From Carpediemonas membranifera (lineage: Eukaryota > Fornicata), in contig JAHDYR010000062.1 of NCBI GenBank assembly GCA_019828565.1, positions 434,001 to 498,000 of the forward strand: a stretch of DNA of 64,000 bases, given 5' to 3'. Shown in pieces: positions 9,188 through 19,826 of this stretch. The translations under genes were made by a program, and so were the position numbers. The first letter of the stretch is position 1. Every line of letters begins with the position of its first letter. The notes beneath the pieces were generated by a model. That model saw only the letters and a program-made list of their open reading frames with translations. It was not told the DNA's origin and did no database searches.

Positions 9188-10342
9188 ATGACCGATAGCT
9201 ATCGGCAAGCGATGCTGAGGCTGCAGACCTCTCACAGGGAGGCTGCGCTGTATCCTAGCATCAGCAGCCTGTTCAGTGGTGACAAAACTGTCCACAACGC
9301 CCCCCAGTACCATCCCGCTCTCCCCCAGGGCTTCAGGTCCCTAGATGGCCACCAAACCTTGGCTACCAGAATGTCTATCAATGTGATCAAGGGCCTTGCT
9401 ACTTCTAAAGACACTATTCAGGGCACTCAGCAGTACGCCAAAGAATACCTCGAGAACAAGGGCCTCACCGCCGCCGCCCTGAACAAGATCGCTGGTGAGC
9501 ACAAAGTAGCTGCATTCGTGGTGATCTTCTGGCTTGTGACCATTGTGAAGTTCGTCCTTGAGAAGATCCGCCTCTTCTTCCGGCTCACATGGTGGTTTGT
9601 CCGCGGTCCCCTCCGTCTGGCACTCAAGCTCCTTGGCGTAGCTGCCAAGGTCGGCTGGCTCGGCTTCACCCTTGTGCTGGTGGCCGTGGCGGTCTGCTGG
9701 GTCAAGTATTTCATCGACAAGAAGCGCCGCAGAATACTCTCGAAGCCAGAGACCGATAACGTCGCCAGCATTGATCCCCTCGGTAACATCCCGTTCGGTG
9801 CCGCTGTCAAGCGCCTCCACATGCTCTTCGACCGACCTGACGCGGACTACGCCGTCCTCTTTGGTGACATCACCCGCCCCGCCGACGACAACGACGAAGA
9901 AGAAGAAGAAGTACAGCAGGATGAGACCTCCAAGTCTGCCAAGCCCGAGGCCGCCGACTCCGAGGCCGCCGACTTACCTGACCCCGCTGACTCGACCGAG
10001 TCGGAGATTCAGATCCCATCCAACTTTGTCACATGGGCTCTCCACATGTCACGATTCATCCTTACCTCTGTGGTCGACGTCGAGTTCCAGATTCTCGCCC
10101 TTTCCGTCCGCGTAGTCTTTATCACTGTCTATCTCAAGTCGTATCTAATGATTCACCGTCCTGCGGTCATATTGGGAGCTCTCGTAGGTCTGGCTGCACT
10201 TCGTTGGGTTGAGTGGCTTCGTCCCATGGCCTGGCTGCTTCTGCGGACGTCCTTTACCCTGGGTCATGTTGTCGGGTTCGGTGTCCTTGGCTGGACGGGC
10301 TTTGTGCTCATCCGCTGGCACGTTGTCAAGTGGTTCATGTGA
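9188..10342 (+). CDS. Multi-pass membrane protein of unknown function
   Basis: This ATG-started ORF encodes 384 aa. Hydrophobic segments fall at about residues 105-130 (VAAFVVIFWLVTIVKFVL) and 145-175 (LGFTLVLVAVAVCWVKYF), followed by a cytosolic-looking basic and then very acidic linker (DDNDEEEEEVQQDE, residues 235-250). At least three more segments lie between 285 and 384 (ILALSVRVVFITVYLKSYLM, VILGALVGLAALRWV, VVGFGVLGWTGFVLIRW). The N-terminal 90 residues are soluble and probably helical. The two paired hydrophobic blocks separated by an acidic loop could form hairpins in an endomembrane. No family is recognised. It is divergent from the 91-aa gene. Confidence 0.6.
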   Translation: MTDSYRQAMLRLQTSHREAALYPSISSLFSGDKTVHNAPQYHPALPQGFRSLDGHQTLATRMSINVIKGLATSKDTIQGTQQYAKEYLENKGLTAAALNKIAGEHKVAAFVVIFWLVTIVKFVLEKIRLFFRLTWWFVRGPLRLALKLLGVAAKVGWLGFTLVLVAVAVCWVKYFIDKKRRRILSKPETDNVASIDPLGNIPFGAAVKRLHMLFDRPDADYAVLFGDITRPADDNDEEEEEVQQDETSKSAKPEAADSEAADLPDPADSTESEIQIPSNFVTWALHMSRFILTSVVDVEFQILALSVRVVFITVYLKSYLMIHRPAVILGALVGLAALRWVEWLRPMAWLLLRTSFTLGHVVGFGVLGWTGFVLIRWHVVKWFM

Positions 10343-10513
10343 GTGTAAAGAAATATTAACCATAAGTTAAAGTCGACCAATCACATCATGGCGATGTGAG
10401 GAGGGTTCCGTTTAGAGGGGCCCTGGACGGGTGCCGGCGACAGGAATTCAGTGAGTTCATCTGTGTCTCTGCCTCACTTCATACCCAGTGAGTCTGAAAA
10501 CGGCGGCTTTTAT

Positions 10514-12266
10514 TCAGATGCCCGTCTCGTCCGGCGTCCACGGGTCGACAGGTATTATCTCCTGCATATCTAAAGTTGACAGCGGCTTGATCTTGGCCAC
10601 AGATACTTTCCCATAGCGACGTGACACCCAAAACCACTGTCCGGACGGGTCGCGATAGTAGTCATCACGGATGTGATTACTGCCTGCATTCGCTTCAAAT
10701 GTCATGATGAACGGTTCACCGCGATACTTACAAAGATGGGTCTGGCCCTCGGTGACCCAGGTCAGGCCCGAGCCGTTGGGTGTGAAGAATCCTTTGACCC
10801 TCTGTGGGAACCGGAGCGCTATTGCTTTGAGACACATGCCTTGCTCGCGGCATCCTGGCAGCAGGCCCGACTGGACGATAAGATTGGGAACTCGCCCAGC
10901 GAAGAGCAGCTGGCGGCCACTGAGGAAGAGGTTGCAGTCACGATAAGGGGCCATGATCCGGTCGACCCTGAAGGGCAGGTCGACGAAGCCAGTCATCCGA
11001 TTCTTGTGCCCGAGTCCCAGCTCGCCATGAGCATTGTTCCCGCCGATCATCCGCCGATCGCCCATGGTGAGGATGACAGTGTCGTTGTCTGTATGCATGA
11101 TGTGATCTGGGACAAAGCCAGCGGGCACGGCGACTGGGTGGAAGCGGTAATCGTCTATCTCGACTGGGCCGACATACCAAGTCGCATTCCAGCCCGCCAT
11201 GACAGTGCCGTCTGGGGTGAGTATAAATGCCCGTCTGTGTTCCAGTGACACATCTGTCGCCATCCTGTGCTTCTCCCAGGGGGGCAGGCTGGTCTCGAGC
11301 TCGGCGACCAGGCATGCGGGGAAGGTGAGGCGGGTCGGGTCGAGGAACTCGAAAAGGGAAGAAGATGACCCGAACCCCAGCTGACAATAGTTATTATCCC
11401 CCCAGCCCCTTGGGCGTCCTGGCGATGTGGGTAATATTGCTGCTGTAGACCTCGAGGGCTCTGGGAATCCTGGCCCTGGTGAAGGCGAAAATGGACTCGC
11501 TCTCGTCATCGCTGATAAAGATATTGCCAGTGATAATTTCAGGGCCATGTCCTGCATAGTCGATGATGTCGAGCATGAAGAGTCGGCCCATGTACATGCG
11601 GTGATAATAGCATTCTGATTGATTTTCCATGAGAAGAAGAACTTGCGGCAGAGGAACCAGAGGCACTTGGCCTCGGCGGTGAAGATCTCTCTGTCGATCT
11701 CTCTGTTAAGCCTGTGCTTGAGGTCAGGGTTGGCCCCGCCACCCAGCAGACACGCCCACACCGCGCCCTGGTTGAGCGTGTGCAGGGCGACCGGGAGCTC
11801 CTGTCCCGGTGCGAGTTCGACGTTCATGGACAGCGGGGGGCCGTGCGAGAGAAACGTGACTATCCTGTTGACAAAGCTGATGGCGATGGTGGAGGTCGAG
11901 GGCCAAGAGCGTTCTAACGGTCTCCTCGGAAGTGGCCTGCCTGGCATCGCTGTCTTCGTCCGGGAACTCCTCGCCGAACTCGCGGGTGAAGGCCTCTCGC
12001 ATGAGAGTGGGAATGTCACCAGGCAAATCATCGTAGTCGCTCGAGACAAGGGAATTCAAGCTAATCATTGCACCAAGCTGGACGTCTCTGTGGCTCTTGG
12101 GCGCTAAAGAGCGCATGGCGGCGAGGCGAGCGCGAGAAGCGTCCATCCATGCGAGGCGGGCATCTATCTCCTCGTCGGTAAGCACCATGCCGTTCAGCTT
12201 AGCAATCTCAGTATCGACATTGTTAATGCAGGCGTCCAGCCGCTGAAAGGCGTCCTGAACAGCCAT
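10514..12266 (-). pseudogene. RCC1-repeat protein gene with three frame breaks
   Basis: Three overlapping minus-strand frames form one protein. The N-terminal part from the ATG at 12266 (MAVQDAFQRLDACINNVD) is helical. The next part has GPPLSMNVELAPGQELP and a tryptophan/cysteine-rich CLWFLCRKFFF segment. The last runs from GWGDNNYCQLGFG through ILTPDGTVMAGWNATW and MIGGNNAHGELGLGHKN to DPSGQWFWVSRRYGKVS, which are RCC1-type beta-propeller repeats (GWGxNxxxQLG). Breaks lie near 11915 (CCC run), near 11635, and at the G6 run near 11400. Two of the three are repaired by dropping one base. A truncated paralogue lies at 30100-30670. RCC1-like propellers act as GEFs or scaffolds; the partner here is unknown. 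Confidence 0.65.
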
Positions 12267-12636
12267 CGTCTTCGAGAATGACTCGACTGACTTGGACCTC
12301 TGTGTCAACGCCTCAGCAGGCGCGGGTGACCGCTCCTACTAATATCCCCCCTCCCGCTGACACCGCGGTCGCCCCAGACCGTGGACCCGAGTCAGTGGTT
12401 GATGTATCGTCTCCTCCTCCCGGTGACACAGTGGTGTCGCTCTGGCTGTGGACTTGAGTCAGTGTCTGACGTGTCGGCGTACGTGCTTCGATCGATTCAG
12501 ATTCGGCCGAGATTGTGGTGGATGTCTCTAGGCACCCAACAAGTTCCAAACAGTTGTTTATTTCGCTGTCGACTTGCGCGAGTCACTTTTTTTCCATCCA
12601 TCATTTTGGGCACAACTCCACACCACACACAAGAAC
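12267..12636. other. Non-coding gap with repeat sequence between RCC1-like and Crinkler-type genes
   Basis: No gene is supported here. It holds an approximately 80-bp repeat (12411-12490) and, just before it, a degenerate partial copy (about 12350-12400) sharing GTGGACCCGAGTCAGT. The 146 bases before the Crinkler ATG are AT-richer and presumably hold its promoter. Confidence 0.5.
12411..12490 (+). repeat. Direct repeat, left copy, flanking the Crinkler-type gene
   Basis: This 80-bp block matches 14341-14421 with a few changes. It includes GGTGACACAGTG and GTCAGTGTCTGACGTGTCGG. The same family forms the first part of the 645-bp repeats inside the 22.7-kb element, on the opposite strand. Confidence 0.8.
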
Positions 12637-14307
12637 ATGGAAAGAAGCAGCGGGGTCTCCACGCAGCAACCTTCGGGTGCGGCAGGTCCGGGGATCATTT
12701 GGGACTCACAAGGATCTGTTACTAAGGTCATGTTCAGCTCACAAGACAAGGACTCTTGTAGTTTCGCCCAGGAGACGCAGTTTTCCAAGCATTTGCAAGA
12801 GGCAGTGAAAGACAAGTTTCGGCACGATGGGGATGATGTTAAGGCGAAGGTGTTTGTCCTCGGCCAGAAGGAGATGCAGAACTTCATTCGGTCAGGCATG
12901 CCTGTTCTGACTGAGCGGTCAGATTCGATGTTCTGTAGCAACAGCTTCGACACAATCGGCAAGGTCCTGAAGGTTGGAACTTTGTTCGCCACAGCCAACT
13001 CCAAGGCAGACGTCGTGGTTGCTGTCGAGCTGCCAAAGCTCAGGTTTGGATACTTTGTTCATCTATGCGAGCTTAAGGTGTCAAAGTCTTCCAATACAAA
13101 TCCCGATAGAAATGCTTGCTTCCAGGCGGCGCTCTATACGGCACACCTGACAGAGTGCACCCTCCGCGCTGTCCATTCACAATTCCCCGAGAAGGCAGCT
13201 GACAGCAAGTTCCCGCCCGCATTGCTCAGCAATTCAACTGTTTGCGTTTGCCACCCCGACTATGCAATCACGTTCGACATGGAAGCCGTGACCGACCTCG
13301 GTGTCTTCGCCATCCCAAGCAGCGAGATTCGAGATAACGTTCATAGAATCCGTCGAGATGTCTCAGATTCGACCGCCATGCTGGATGAGCTATTCCCTGC
13401 GGTCGTTTGCAACGCGAAAGCTTTGGCTACGGAATTGAGCGCCAATACGCCTTCCACACCTTGGACTCGCTTTTTCCCAGAGATCCTGCACAGTTTCGTC
13501 CACGCCGAGAACCCCGCCGAGAACCCCACCGAGGAGTTCGTTATGACGTCCAACTCATTCATCTACATCGCCAACGAGTCAGTCTGGAAAATCGATCGCG
13601 CACATTTTTGCCCCGGCGCCATGCCCCACCTTGCTCGTAACCAACGCCTCGGTGTTGCAGCTCTGACCGCGGTGGCCGGTTTCGTGGGCAAGTTCTCGTA
13701 TGAGCTGTTCTTCGTCGTACGTAGGGATGGCAGGTTATCAGCATGTCATCCACCGGATTTCGATTCCATAGTTCACAGTCACGTTTGTCTCAAGCAACCC
13801 AACTTGTCTAAGGAATACCTGATCGGCCCCGCTGCCGCGCTCAGGCTGAAAGAGCTTTTGAAGCAGCCCAAGAGAGTGCGAGAGTTCATGGAGTGCATGC
13901 GAAGCCATCTGTTCAAGGTGTTCGATTTTGATAAGAAGAAATACTGCTTCCTTCACCGTGACGCGCGGGTTCCCAACATCGCCGTGAGGAAGGACTTGGC
14001 GGACACTTCCAAGCCAATGTTCCTCGTGTTTGACTGGGACTTTGCATGGGTCGAGCAGCTCGATGAGATGAAGGAATCGTTGATCTCGGACATAATGGCG
14101 GAAAACCCCTGTCATACTTTCTTGATTTGCTCTCTATTCGGCCAGTTCAAGCAGCTGAAAGATTCATTAGACCACCATGGGATCGTGATCCATGAGTTGA
14201 ACACACTTGTTACCGACCTTGGCAAGTCCAAAGACAAGCGGGAACATTTTTTTAATACCCTGTGTGGACCGCCGAGTTCCTCTGACAAGCGTTGCCGAGA
14301 TGAGTGA
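12637..14307 (+). CDS. Crinkler-RHS-type (CR) effector: PD-(D/E)XK nuclease plus kinase-like domain
   Basis: This protein has 556 aa from the ATG at 12637 (MERSSGVSTQQ). The first half has the restriction-endonuclease fold pattern: D125 (SKADVVVAVE), then E145-x-K147 (CELKVSK), then Q163 in FQAALYTAHL. The C-terminal half looks like a degenerate protein kinase: H440-R-D with N447 (FLHRDARVPNI) as catalytic loop and D466-W-D (VFDWDFAW) in place of DFG. This nuclease-plus-kinase order is known from Crinkler/CR effectors and their transposon relatives, which act in the nucleus and cause DNA damage or cell reprogramming. No secretion leader is visible. The gene is intact and lies between direct repeats. 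Confidence 0.65.
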   Translation: MERSSGVSTQQPSGAAGPGIIWDSQGSVTKVMFSSQDKDSCSFAQETQFSKHLQEAVKDKFRHDGDDVKAKVFVLGQKEMQNFIRSGMPVLTERSDSMFCSNSFDTIGKVLKVGTLFATANSKADVVVAVELPKLRFGYFVHLCELKVSKSSNTNPDRNACFQAALYTAHLTECTLRAVHSQFPEKAADSKFPPALLSNSTVCVCHPDYAITFDMEAVTDLGVFAIPSSEIRDNVHRIRRDVSDSTAMLDELFPAVVCNAKALATELSANTPSTPWTRFFPEILHSFVHAENPAENPTEEFVMTSNSFIYIANESVWKIDRAHFCPGAMPHLARNQRLGVAALTAVAGFVGKFSYELFFVVRRDGRLSACHPPDFDSIVHSHVCLKQPNLSKEYLIGPAAALRLKELLKQPKRVREFMECMRSHLFKVFDFDKKKYCFLHRDARVPNIAVRKDLADTSKPMFLVFDWDFAWVEQLDEMKESLISDIMAENPCHTFLICSLFGQFKQLKDSLDHHGIVIHELNTLVTDLGKSKDKREHFFNTLCGPPSSSDKRCRDE

Positions 14308-14340
14308 TGTAAAAGATATCGTCAAATTTATACGTCTAAT

Positions 14341-14421
14341 CTCCTCCCCCTCGGTGACACAGTGATGTCGTTCAGGCTGTGGACCTGAGTCAGTGTCTGA
14401 CGTGTCGGCGTACGTGCTTCG
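14341..14421 (+). repeat. Direct repeat, right copy, flanking the Crinkler-type gene
   Basis: This is the partner of 12411-12490 (shared TGTGGACCTGAGTCAGTGTC with one change). It runs directly into 14422-14544, the reverse complement of 30930-31030. The whole 14341-14480 stretch is therefore homologous, inverted, to the start of the 645-bp repeat at 30975. Confidence 0.8.
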
Positions 14422-14424
14422 TTA

Positions 14425-14544
14425 CGTGTTCAGATGTGGTCAGTTAGCCCGTTGCTCGGGTGGTTAACAAGGGTGAGTGAATAAAAGTGTGTTGAGGAAG
14501 TACGATCACGTGCTCGAGAACACCTCCCCCAACATTACCCTTGC
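14425..14544 (-). repeat. Inverted copy of the sequence at about 30930-31050
   Basis: Read on the minus strand this matches 30930-31050 almost base for base, including GGGTGGTTAACAAGGGTGAG seen on the plus strand here. It ends abruptly at the satellite array at 14545. Confidence 0.8.
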
Positions 14545-15565
14545 CACAAAGTTGGGCGCGTCATCCTTCGCCGTTGATAGAGAAGGGAAGGGTAGACCGC
14601 TGTCACCCTCGTCGGCACCGGCCAACAGAGCGAGCTGCCAGCGCGACCAGGCCGCCGGATTCATTTGCGGAGATCATCTCTCTGACACCCGACCAGCCTT
14701 CAGCCCAGGAGCTGACGCACGTTTATGGCTCCCTGCAATGCGCAAGTCAGAAGTGTTACCAGCAACATCACCTTATCCATCCAATATCACATTTATCTTA
14801 AACCAGCCAGGCCCCAAGCATGCCGGCCTTCTTCTCAATCGCCACAAAGTTGGGCGCGTCATCCTTCGCCGTTGATAGAGAAGGGAAGGGTAGACCGCTG
14901 TCACCCTCGTCGGCACCGGCCAACAGAGCGAGCTGCCAGCGCGACCAGGCCGCCGGATTCATTTGCGGAGATCATCTCTCTGACACCCGACCAGCCTTCA
15001 GCCCAGGAGCTGACGCACGTTTATGGCTCCCTGCAATGCGCAAGTCAGAAGTGTTACCAGCAACATCACCTTATCCATCCAATATCACATTTATCTTAAA
15101 CCAGCCAGGCCCCAAGCATGCCGGCCTTCTTCTCAATCGCCACAAAGTTGGGCGCGTCATCCTTCGCCGTTGATAGAGAAGGGAAGGGTAGACCGCTGTC
15201 ACCCTCGTCGGCACCGGCCAACAGAGCGAGCTGCCAGCGCGACCAGGCCGCCGGATTCATTTGCGGAGATCATCTCTCTGACACCCGACCAGCCTTCAGC
15301 CCAGGAGCTGACGCACGTTTATGGCTCCCTGCAATGCGCAAGTCAGAAGTGTTACCAGCAACATCACCTTATCCATCCAATATCACATTTATCTTAAACC
15401 AGCCAGGCCCCAAGCATGCCGGCCTTCTTCTCAATCGCCACAAAGTTGGGCGCGTCATCCTTCGCCGTTGATAGAGAAGGGAAGGGTAGACCGCTGTCAC
15501 CCTCGTCGGCACCGGCCAACAGAGCGAGCTGCCAGCGCGACCAGGCCGCCGGATTCATTTGCGGA
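14545..15565 (+). repeat. 298-bp satellite array, left block (about 3.4 units)
   Basis: Near-identical units repeat with a period of 298 bp, seen from the recurring CCAGCCAGGCCCCAAGCATG and ATTCATTTGCGGAG. Two plus-strand frames are open through each unit, but this follows from repetition of one stop-poor unit and I do not call genes. The block ends at the LINE-A insertion site. Confidence 0.95.
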
Positions 15566-16042
15566 GTCAGTTCACCAATGATTTCAGCAAAGTGGAAACA
15601 CTTCGATCATGGATGGACAAGGACCAACAGGCCTGGCCTATATGGATAGGGCAGTGCCCCATGGAGCTCAGAAGGAGCGGCCTTGGCCTCCTGTCTGAAC
15701 ATTCAAGGGTTGCTATCAGGGCATACCGCTGGGCGCGAGTGGGAGCTCCACGCCCATACCAAGGAATCAAAGTGTCTTCATGGAACGTATGTTTACAAGG
15801 AAAAGGAAAACAACCGTCGAGGGCCAGTGCTAGCACCGGCGGCTACATGGTTTTGTCAAGACCACAAGGAAGGAAGGGCAGCACAAAAAGGGAAACAGGG
15901 GCCGTCGATAGGGGCTAAAAGGAGACTACGAACAAAGCAACAACAACTACACAGAAAGGCCCCGCTACTCAGAAAAGGGCGACGCATTTTTAGGACCGCG
16001 CCTTTTTGGAAAGAATGGCCTATATAGTACGGAGCATGGACA

Positions 16043-16822
16043 ATGGGAGAAACTGGAAGGCCTGGACGGAGACCTCACCCGGATATGTACATGTGGCCCG
16101 ACTTTCGGACCCAAAAATTCCGACCCAGTTTATGGACTAGGAAAAGGGGAGAAATTTTGCACTCAACAATGCAGGTAGAAATACCGACAAGGATCAGGGA
16201 TTCCACGCAGAAGCAGTGGGAGGACATCAGGGAACTACTGGACAGCTTCCTCGCTGAAAGGAACGATTCAAGGACCCTACTTCTTCGTAGAACAGGCAAG
16301 TTTACAGGAAAGTCGCTCAATGCGAACTCCAAAGGACGCAAGGAAGTAATCATGAACGCCAGACGCATCCTCTTCGCAACCGGCGTCACTGACAACAAGG
16401 ACATCATCCTCAGGAACCCATGCGGCATCCACGGCCTCCGCGACCTTTTCTACATGCTCACAGAGGCGCTCAACCCCAGAGACGAGGAAGCAAAGGACAT
16501 GGCACAGGCACTGGAGCCCAAGACGCTGAAAGCGGGCTTCACTGGCATGGCAAGATGGCCATCTGAGAAGGACATCGAGACGGCGATCCTCAAGCCGAAG
16601 GAAGATGGGCCCATCGAATGGGATGTAGACAGGGACAGCGTCAAGAAGGCCGAAGGGTCGTTCATACTGGTATCAGGGGCTCATGGAGACGAGGCCGTAG
16701 AAGGCGTGCCTTACGACAAGGTATGGGATCCGGCAAACCAAGGCCCGGTCACCAGAGTGGCCTACGAGCAAGAGGACGGCAAGTACAGGGTCATCCTAGA
16801 GCTAAGCGACACGTCAGCATGG
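16043..16822 (+). CDS. LINE-A ORF1, 5' exon-like part before the Gypsy insertion
   Basis: It starts at the ATG MGETGRPGRRPHPDM and is open to the insertion point at ATGG (16819-16822). The sequence is basic and then helical (RDSTQKQWEDIRELLDSFLA, LRDLFYMLTEALNPRDEEA), as in nucleic-acid-binding ORF1 proteins. It contains GRKEVIMNARRILFATGV. The continuation resumes at 21749 with SISRFMEEARDILRL. No named domain is recognised in this part. Confidence 0.65.
16819..16822. repeat. Target-site duplication of Gypsy-A (left)
   Basis: ATGG occurs immediately before the 5' LTR and again at 21745-21748 immediately after the 3' LTR. Confidence 0.85.
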
Positions 16823-16888
16823 TGTGCCCTTAACCTGCGGAATTCGTAAAACAGTCTTTATCATATTTCTGGGCCCTAGCACGGCACA
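16823..16888 (+). repeat. Gypsy-A 5' LTR (66 bp)
   Basis: The repeat starts TGTGCCCTTAACC and ends CTAGCACGGCACA, with canonical TG/CA ends. It is identical to the 3' copy, so the insertion is young or the copies have been homogenised. Confidence 0.9.
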
Positions 16889-16909
16889 GTATCGATACTG
16901 CCGATTCAA

Positions 16910-19826
16910 ATGAAGACTCTTACAATTGACACCCCGTTCGCCGTCGAGAGAGCACTCCAGGAGTACCTCTCGGCGATGCCCCACGAGAAGAATCCAATTT
17001 CGTTCTTTAGGGCATTGTCCCCCGAGACAACAGAAAAACTTCGCGCCCAGTGGCGCCCAACCACTCTTTTTGACACTTTCGAGGACCTACAACGAACCGT
17101 TCTGTCCGATTCCGATGCTCGCCGCGCGGCGAACACAAGCTCTGCCAGTACTGCGGCACGAGCCCGTACAACGAAGACCGACAACCTCACCGCCATCTGG
17201 GTAGAGGAGGTACAGAAGACCATAAGAAAAGCCACGTTCGCCGCCTGTAGCGAGTGTGCAGCTAAGCACAAGGACCCCACCCTGACAGCAATGACCCGGG
17301 AGTGCCTTGAAGCTCAACATCCCCAGATACTGACTGACTGCGGCAAGAAGGCCTGCGACTTCTTCACCCAGCTGACCGACGACCACGACATCGCAAACGT
17401 CGAGACAGTCGCACGGCCTGGCAACCTGACCGGCCCGGACGGCGAAGACGTCTCGGTGGCGTTCGTGTACATGCCCCCAGTGCCCGAGGAGACCAAGCCC
17501 GCCCCCTCCTCGGCGGCTTGGCCAGTCTTCGATGGCGGGGACGTCTACGCTTTCCTCGCCAAGGAGGCGACCTCCATCGCCCCCTACCTCGCATATACCC
17601 TCTTGACTAGTACGGACCCGGGCGCAAGAGCCAAGCTCCTCAAGGCAAAGCTCGACAACATCACGCTATACGGTCCGGAGCCCCGGCACCGAACGGCCGT
17701 CGAGAAGGCACGTAAGCTCATAAGCGCCCTCAACCCAGACATCAAGGACGTCCCCACCATCTCCGCAAAACTGCTCGAGCGGATCATTCGGGACTTCGCC
17801 ACTAGAGGTTTCTCCAAAGAAGCCGAGGATGTATACGAAGAAGAGATTGAGGACTACTCCGACAAGATCAGCGAACTTCTCGACAAACTACGCGACTTGG
17901 ATGTTGATCACGACGAGAACATCATTATCCCATGGCGTGCCTTCAGACTCGCCAGCCCACAAGCCGACAACAACGAGCAGGCGTCGGGCACTTCAGGCAG
18001 GAAGCCGCTCGCTCGCAGGCTCGATGGTCGCGATCCGTTCCAGCAGTTTAGGGACAAGACCAAGTTCCGCATGCCTCCTTCCCACACGAGATACTGCACA
18101 CAGCATGGCTGGAACCCGCACCACGAGACGAAGGACTGCAGGTTCCTCATCAGACGGGAGGCTTACAAGGCCCAAGAACGACAGCCACAGACCGAGAAGC
18201 GTCAGGAACGCAGACCCGAAGAGCGGCAAAAGCAGCCCGGCAACCGCGCACGCCCTGTGGCGCCCACCAGTCACCAACAGTCGGATCGCCGGGCCGGCCG
18301 CATGGACCTCCGCCCCTCGTCTACCCTGAAGAACCCGCGCCGCGTCGATGAGGTGTTTGACGCGGATGAAGCGTCTCATTCGGAGTTGGAGAACGAAGTC
18401 TACGAGATCGAGGACATCATACTCGACAAGGACCCGGTGAAGGTCCCGGCTGTTATCAACGGCCAGCACATGAACGTCAAGTTCGACATCGGCGCTTGCA
18501 CGTCGGTCATATCAGCCCCTGCCCTCGCAGCGATCCCCGACGTGACCCTGATACCGACCTCAGTCGAACTTCTCGGCGCTGGGGACGATATCATCTCCAC
18601 TGGCAAAGCCGCCAAGGTCTCGCTGACCCTCCCCAGTGTCGACGGAAAGACCGTGACCACCACTGCGTTGCTCATGGTCACGAAGGGCCAGAGGAAGAAG
18701 GTCCTCATTGGACGCGATTTGCTCCGCCGCCTCGGCTTCCTGCTGAACGACCGGCTACTAATACCGTCCGCTGACCCGATCGATGACGACGACGGCCTGG
18801 GACAGCACCCCTACCTCGACTCGACAACAGAAGAAGTCGACCCCGAGGAAGAGTGGCGCAAGGTTAAGCTGCCGACCGAAGAGAACCCGGAGCTGGCTGC
18901 CTGGCTGACCGACTTCCTTCGCGAGCGCAAGGCCGTGTTTGGCCCTCTACCTCCGGATGGCAGCAGGATGCCGCCACACGAGATCGTCGTCGATCCAAGC
19001 CGCCCTACACCCAGGGCCCGACCCAGGCCGTTGAAGGGTGATCCGGGAAACTCAGCCCTCGCGGAGATCGACAAGATGCTCAACCAGGGCGTGATCCGAG
19101 AGAGTCAAAGTCCGCACTCTAGCCCGCACGTCATGGCAAAGAAGAAGAGCGGCGAAGACCGCTTCTGCATCGCTTACAACGTCTTGAACAACGCCACCAT
19201 CGACGACCTGTACCCCCACGCCGGACATCCGATCGTTTGTACACGAGGCGAGCGGATGCTCCGTGTTCGCGGCGCTCGACCTGCGCAGCGGATACTGGCA
19301 GCAGAACATGGCAACCGATAGCATCCCGCTCACCGCATTCACCGTCCCGGGCGGGCATTACGAGTTCTTACGTACACCATTCGGGCTGAAGAACGCCCCA
19401 GCAAAGTTCCAGCGAGCCATGGACGAGATGCTCGCTGGTATCGACGGTTCGAGAGCCTATATCGACGATATCTTTGCGTACGCCCGCTCCATTCAGGATT
19501 TCAAGTCGACCCTCACCCAGATCTTCGACCAGTTGGAAGCTTACGATATCAAACTCCGCGCCGACAAGTGTGCCATTGGCATGAAGGAGGTTGAAGTCTG
19601 TGGGTTTATAGTCAACGAGTCTGGCAGGTCGGTTTCCCCCTCACGTATCGCAGCCATCCAGGACCTCACACCCCCAACGACGACAACGGAGCTGCGCCGC
19701 ACGCTAGGCAAGTTCAACTATCTGTCAAACTATATCCCACACCTCGCCCACGCATCAGCCCCGCTCAACGCCCTCCTAAAGGGATCGCCGCAGAAGTCGG
19801 CCCCCCCTCGATTGGACTGCCACTGA
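16910..19826 (+). pseudogene. Gypsy-A gag-protease-RT frame (one break versus Gypsy-B)
   Basis: The frame starts at the ATG MKTLTIDTPFAVERAL. Gag occupies about residues 1-380. A zinc-knuckle variant follows (CTQHGWNPHHETKDC, spacing C-x2-H-x4-H-x4-C). The protease has DIGACTSVI in place of the usual D-S/T-G and ends LIGRDLLRRLG. RT has ALDLRSGYWQ, then FGLKNAPAKFQRAMD and the catalytic YIDDIF. At 19213-19217 this copy has C5 where Gypsy-B has C4, which breaks the frame at residue ~770; the second part continues from 19263. Both copies lose frame again at the C7 run 19801-19807. Confidence 0.85.

Noticed and set aside
11640-12049. The longest minus ORF (511 codons) as a single intact RCC1-like protein
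   Set aside because: Its first 60 codons are in the wrong frame; the conserved N terminus and middle lie in two other frames, as the paralogue at 30100-30670 shows.
14725-15471. Overlapping 117-124-aa ORFs repeated in the satellite
   Set aside because: They arise from a stop-poor 298-bp unit read across its own junctions. They change frame from unit to unit and have no start context or domain.
14545-15565. Regular repeats that could suggest a CRISPR array
   Set aside because: The unit is 298 bp and repeats end to end with no unique spacers, so it is satellite DNA.
16823-16888. 66-bp repeat as a long target-site duplication
   Set aside because: It begins TG, ends CA, is preceded at the 3' side by a polypurine tract, and a separate 4-bp duplication flanks it.
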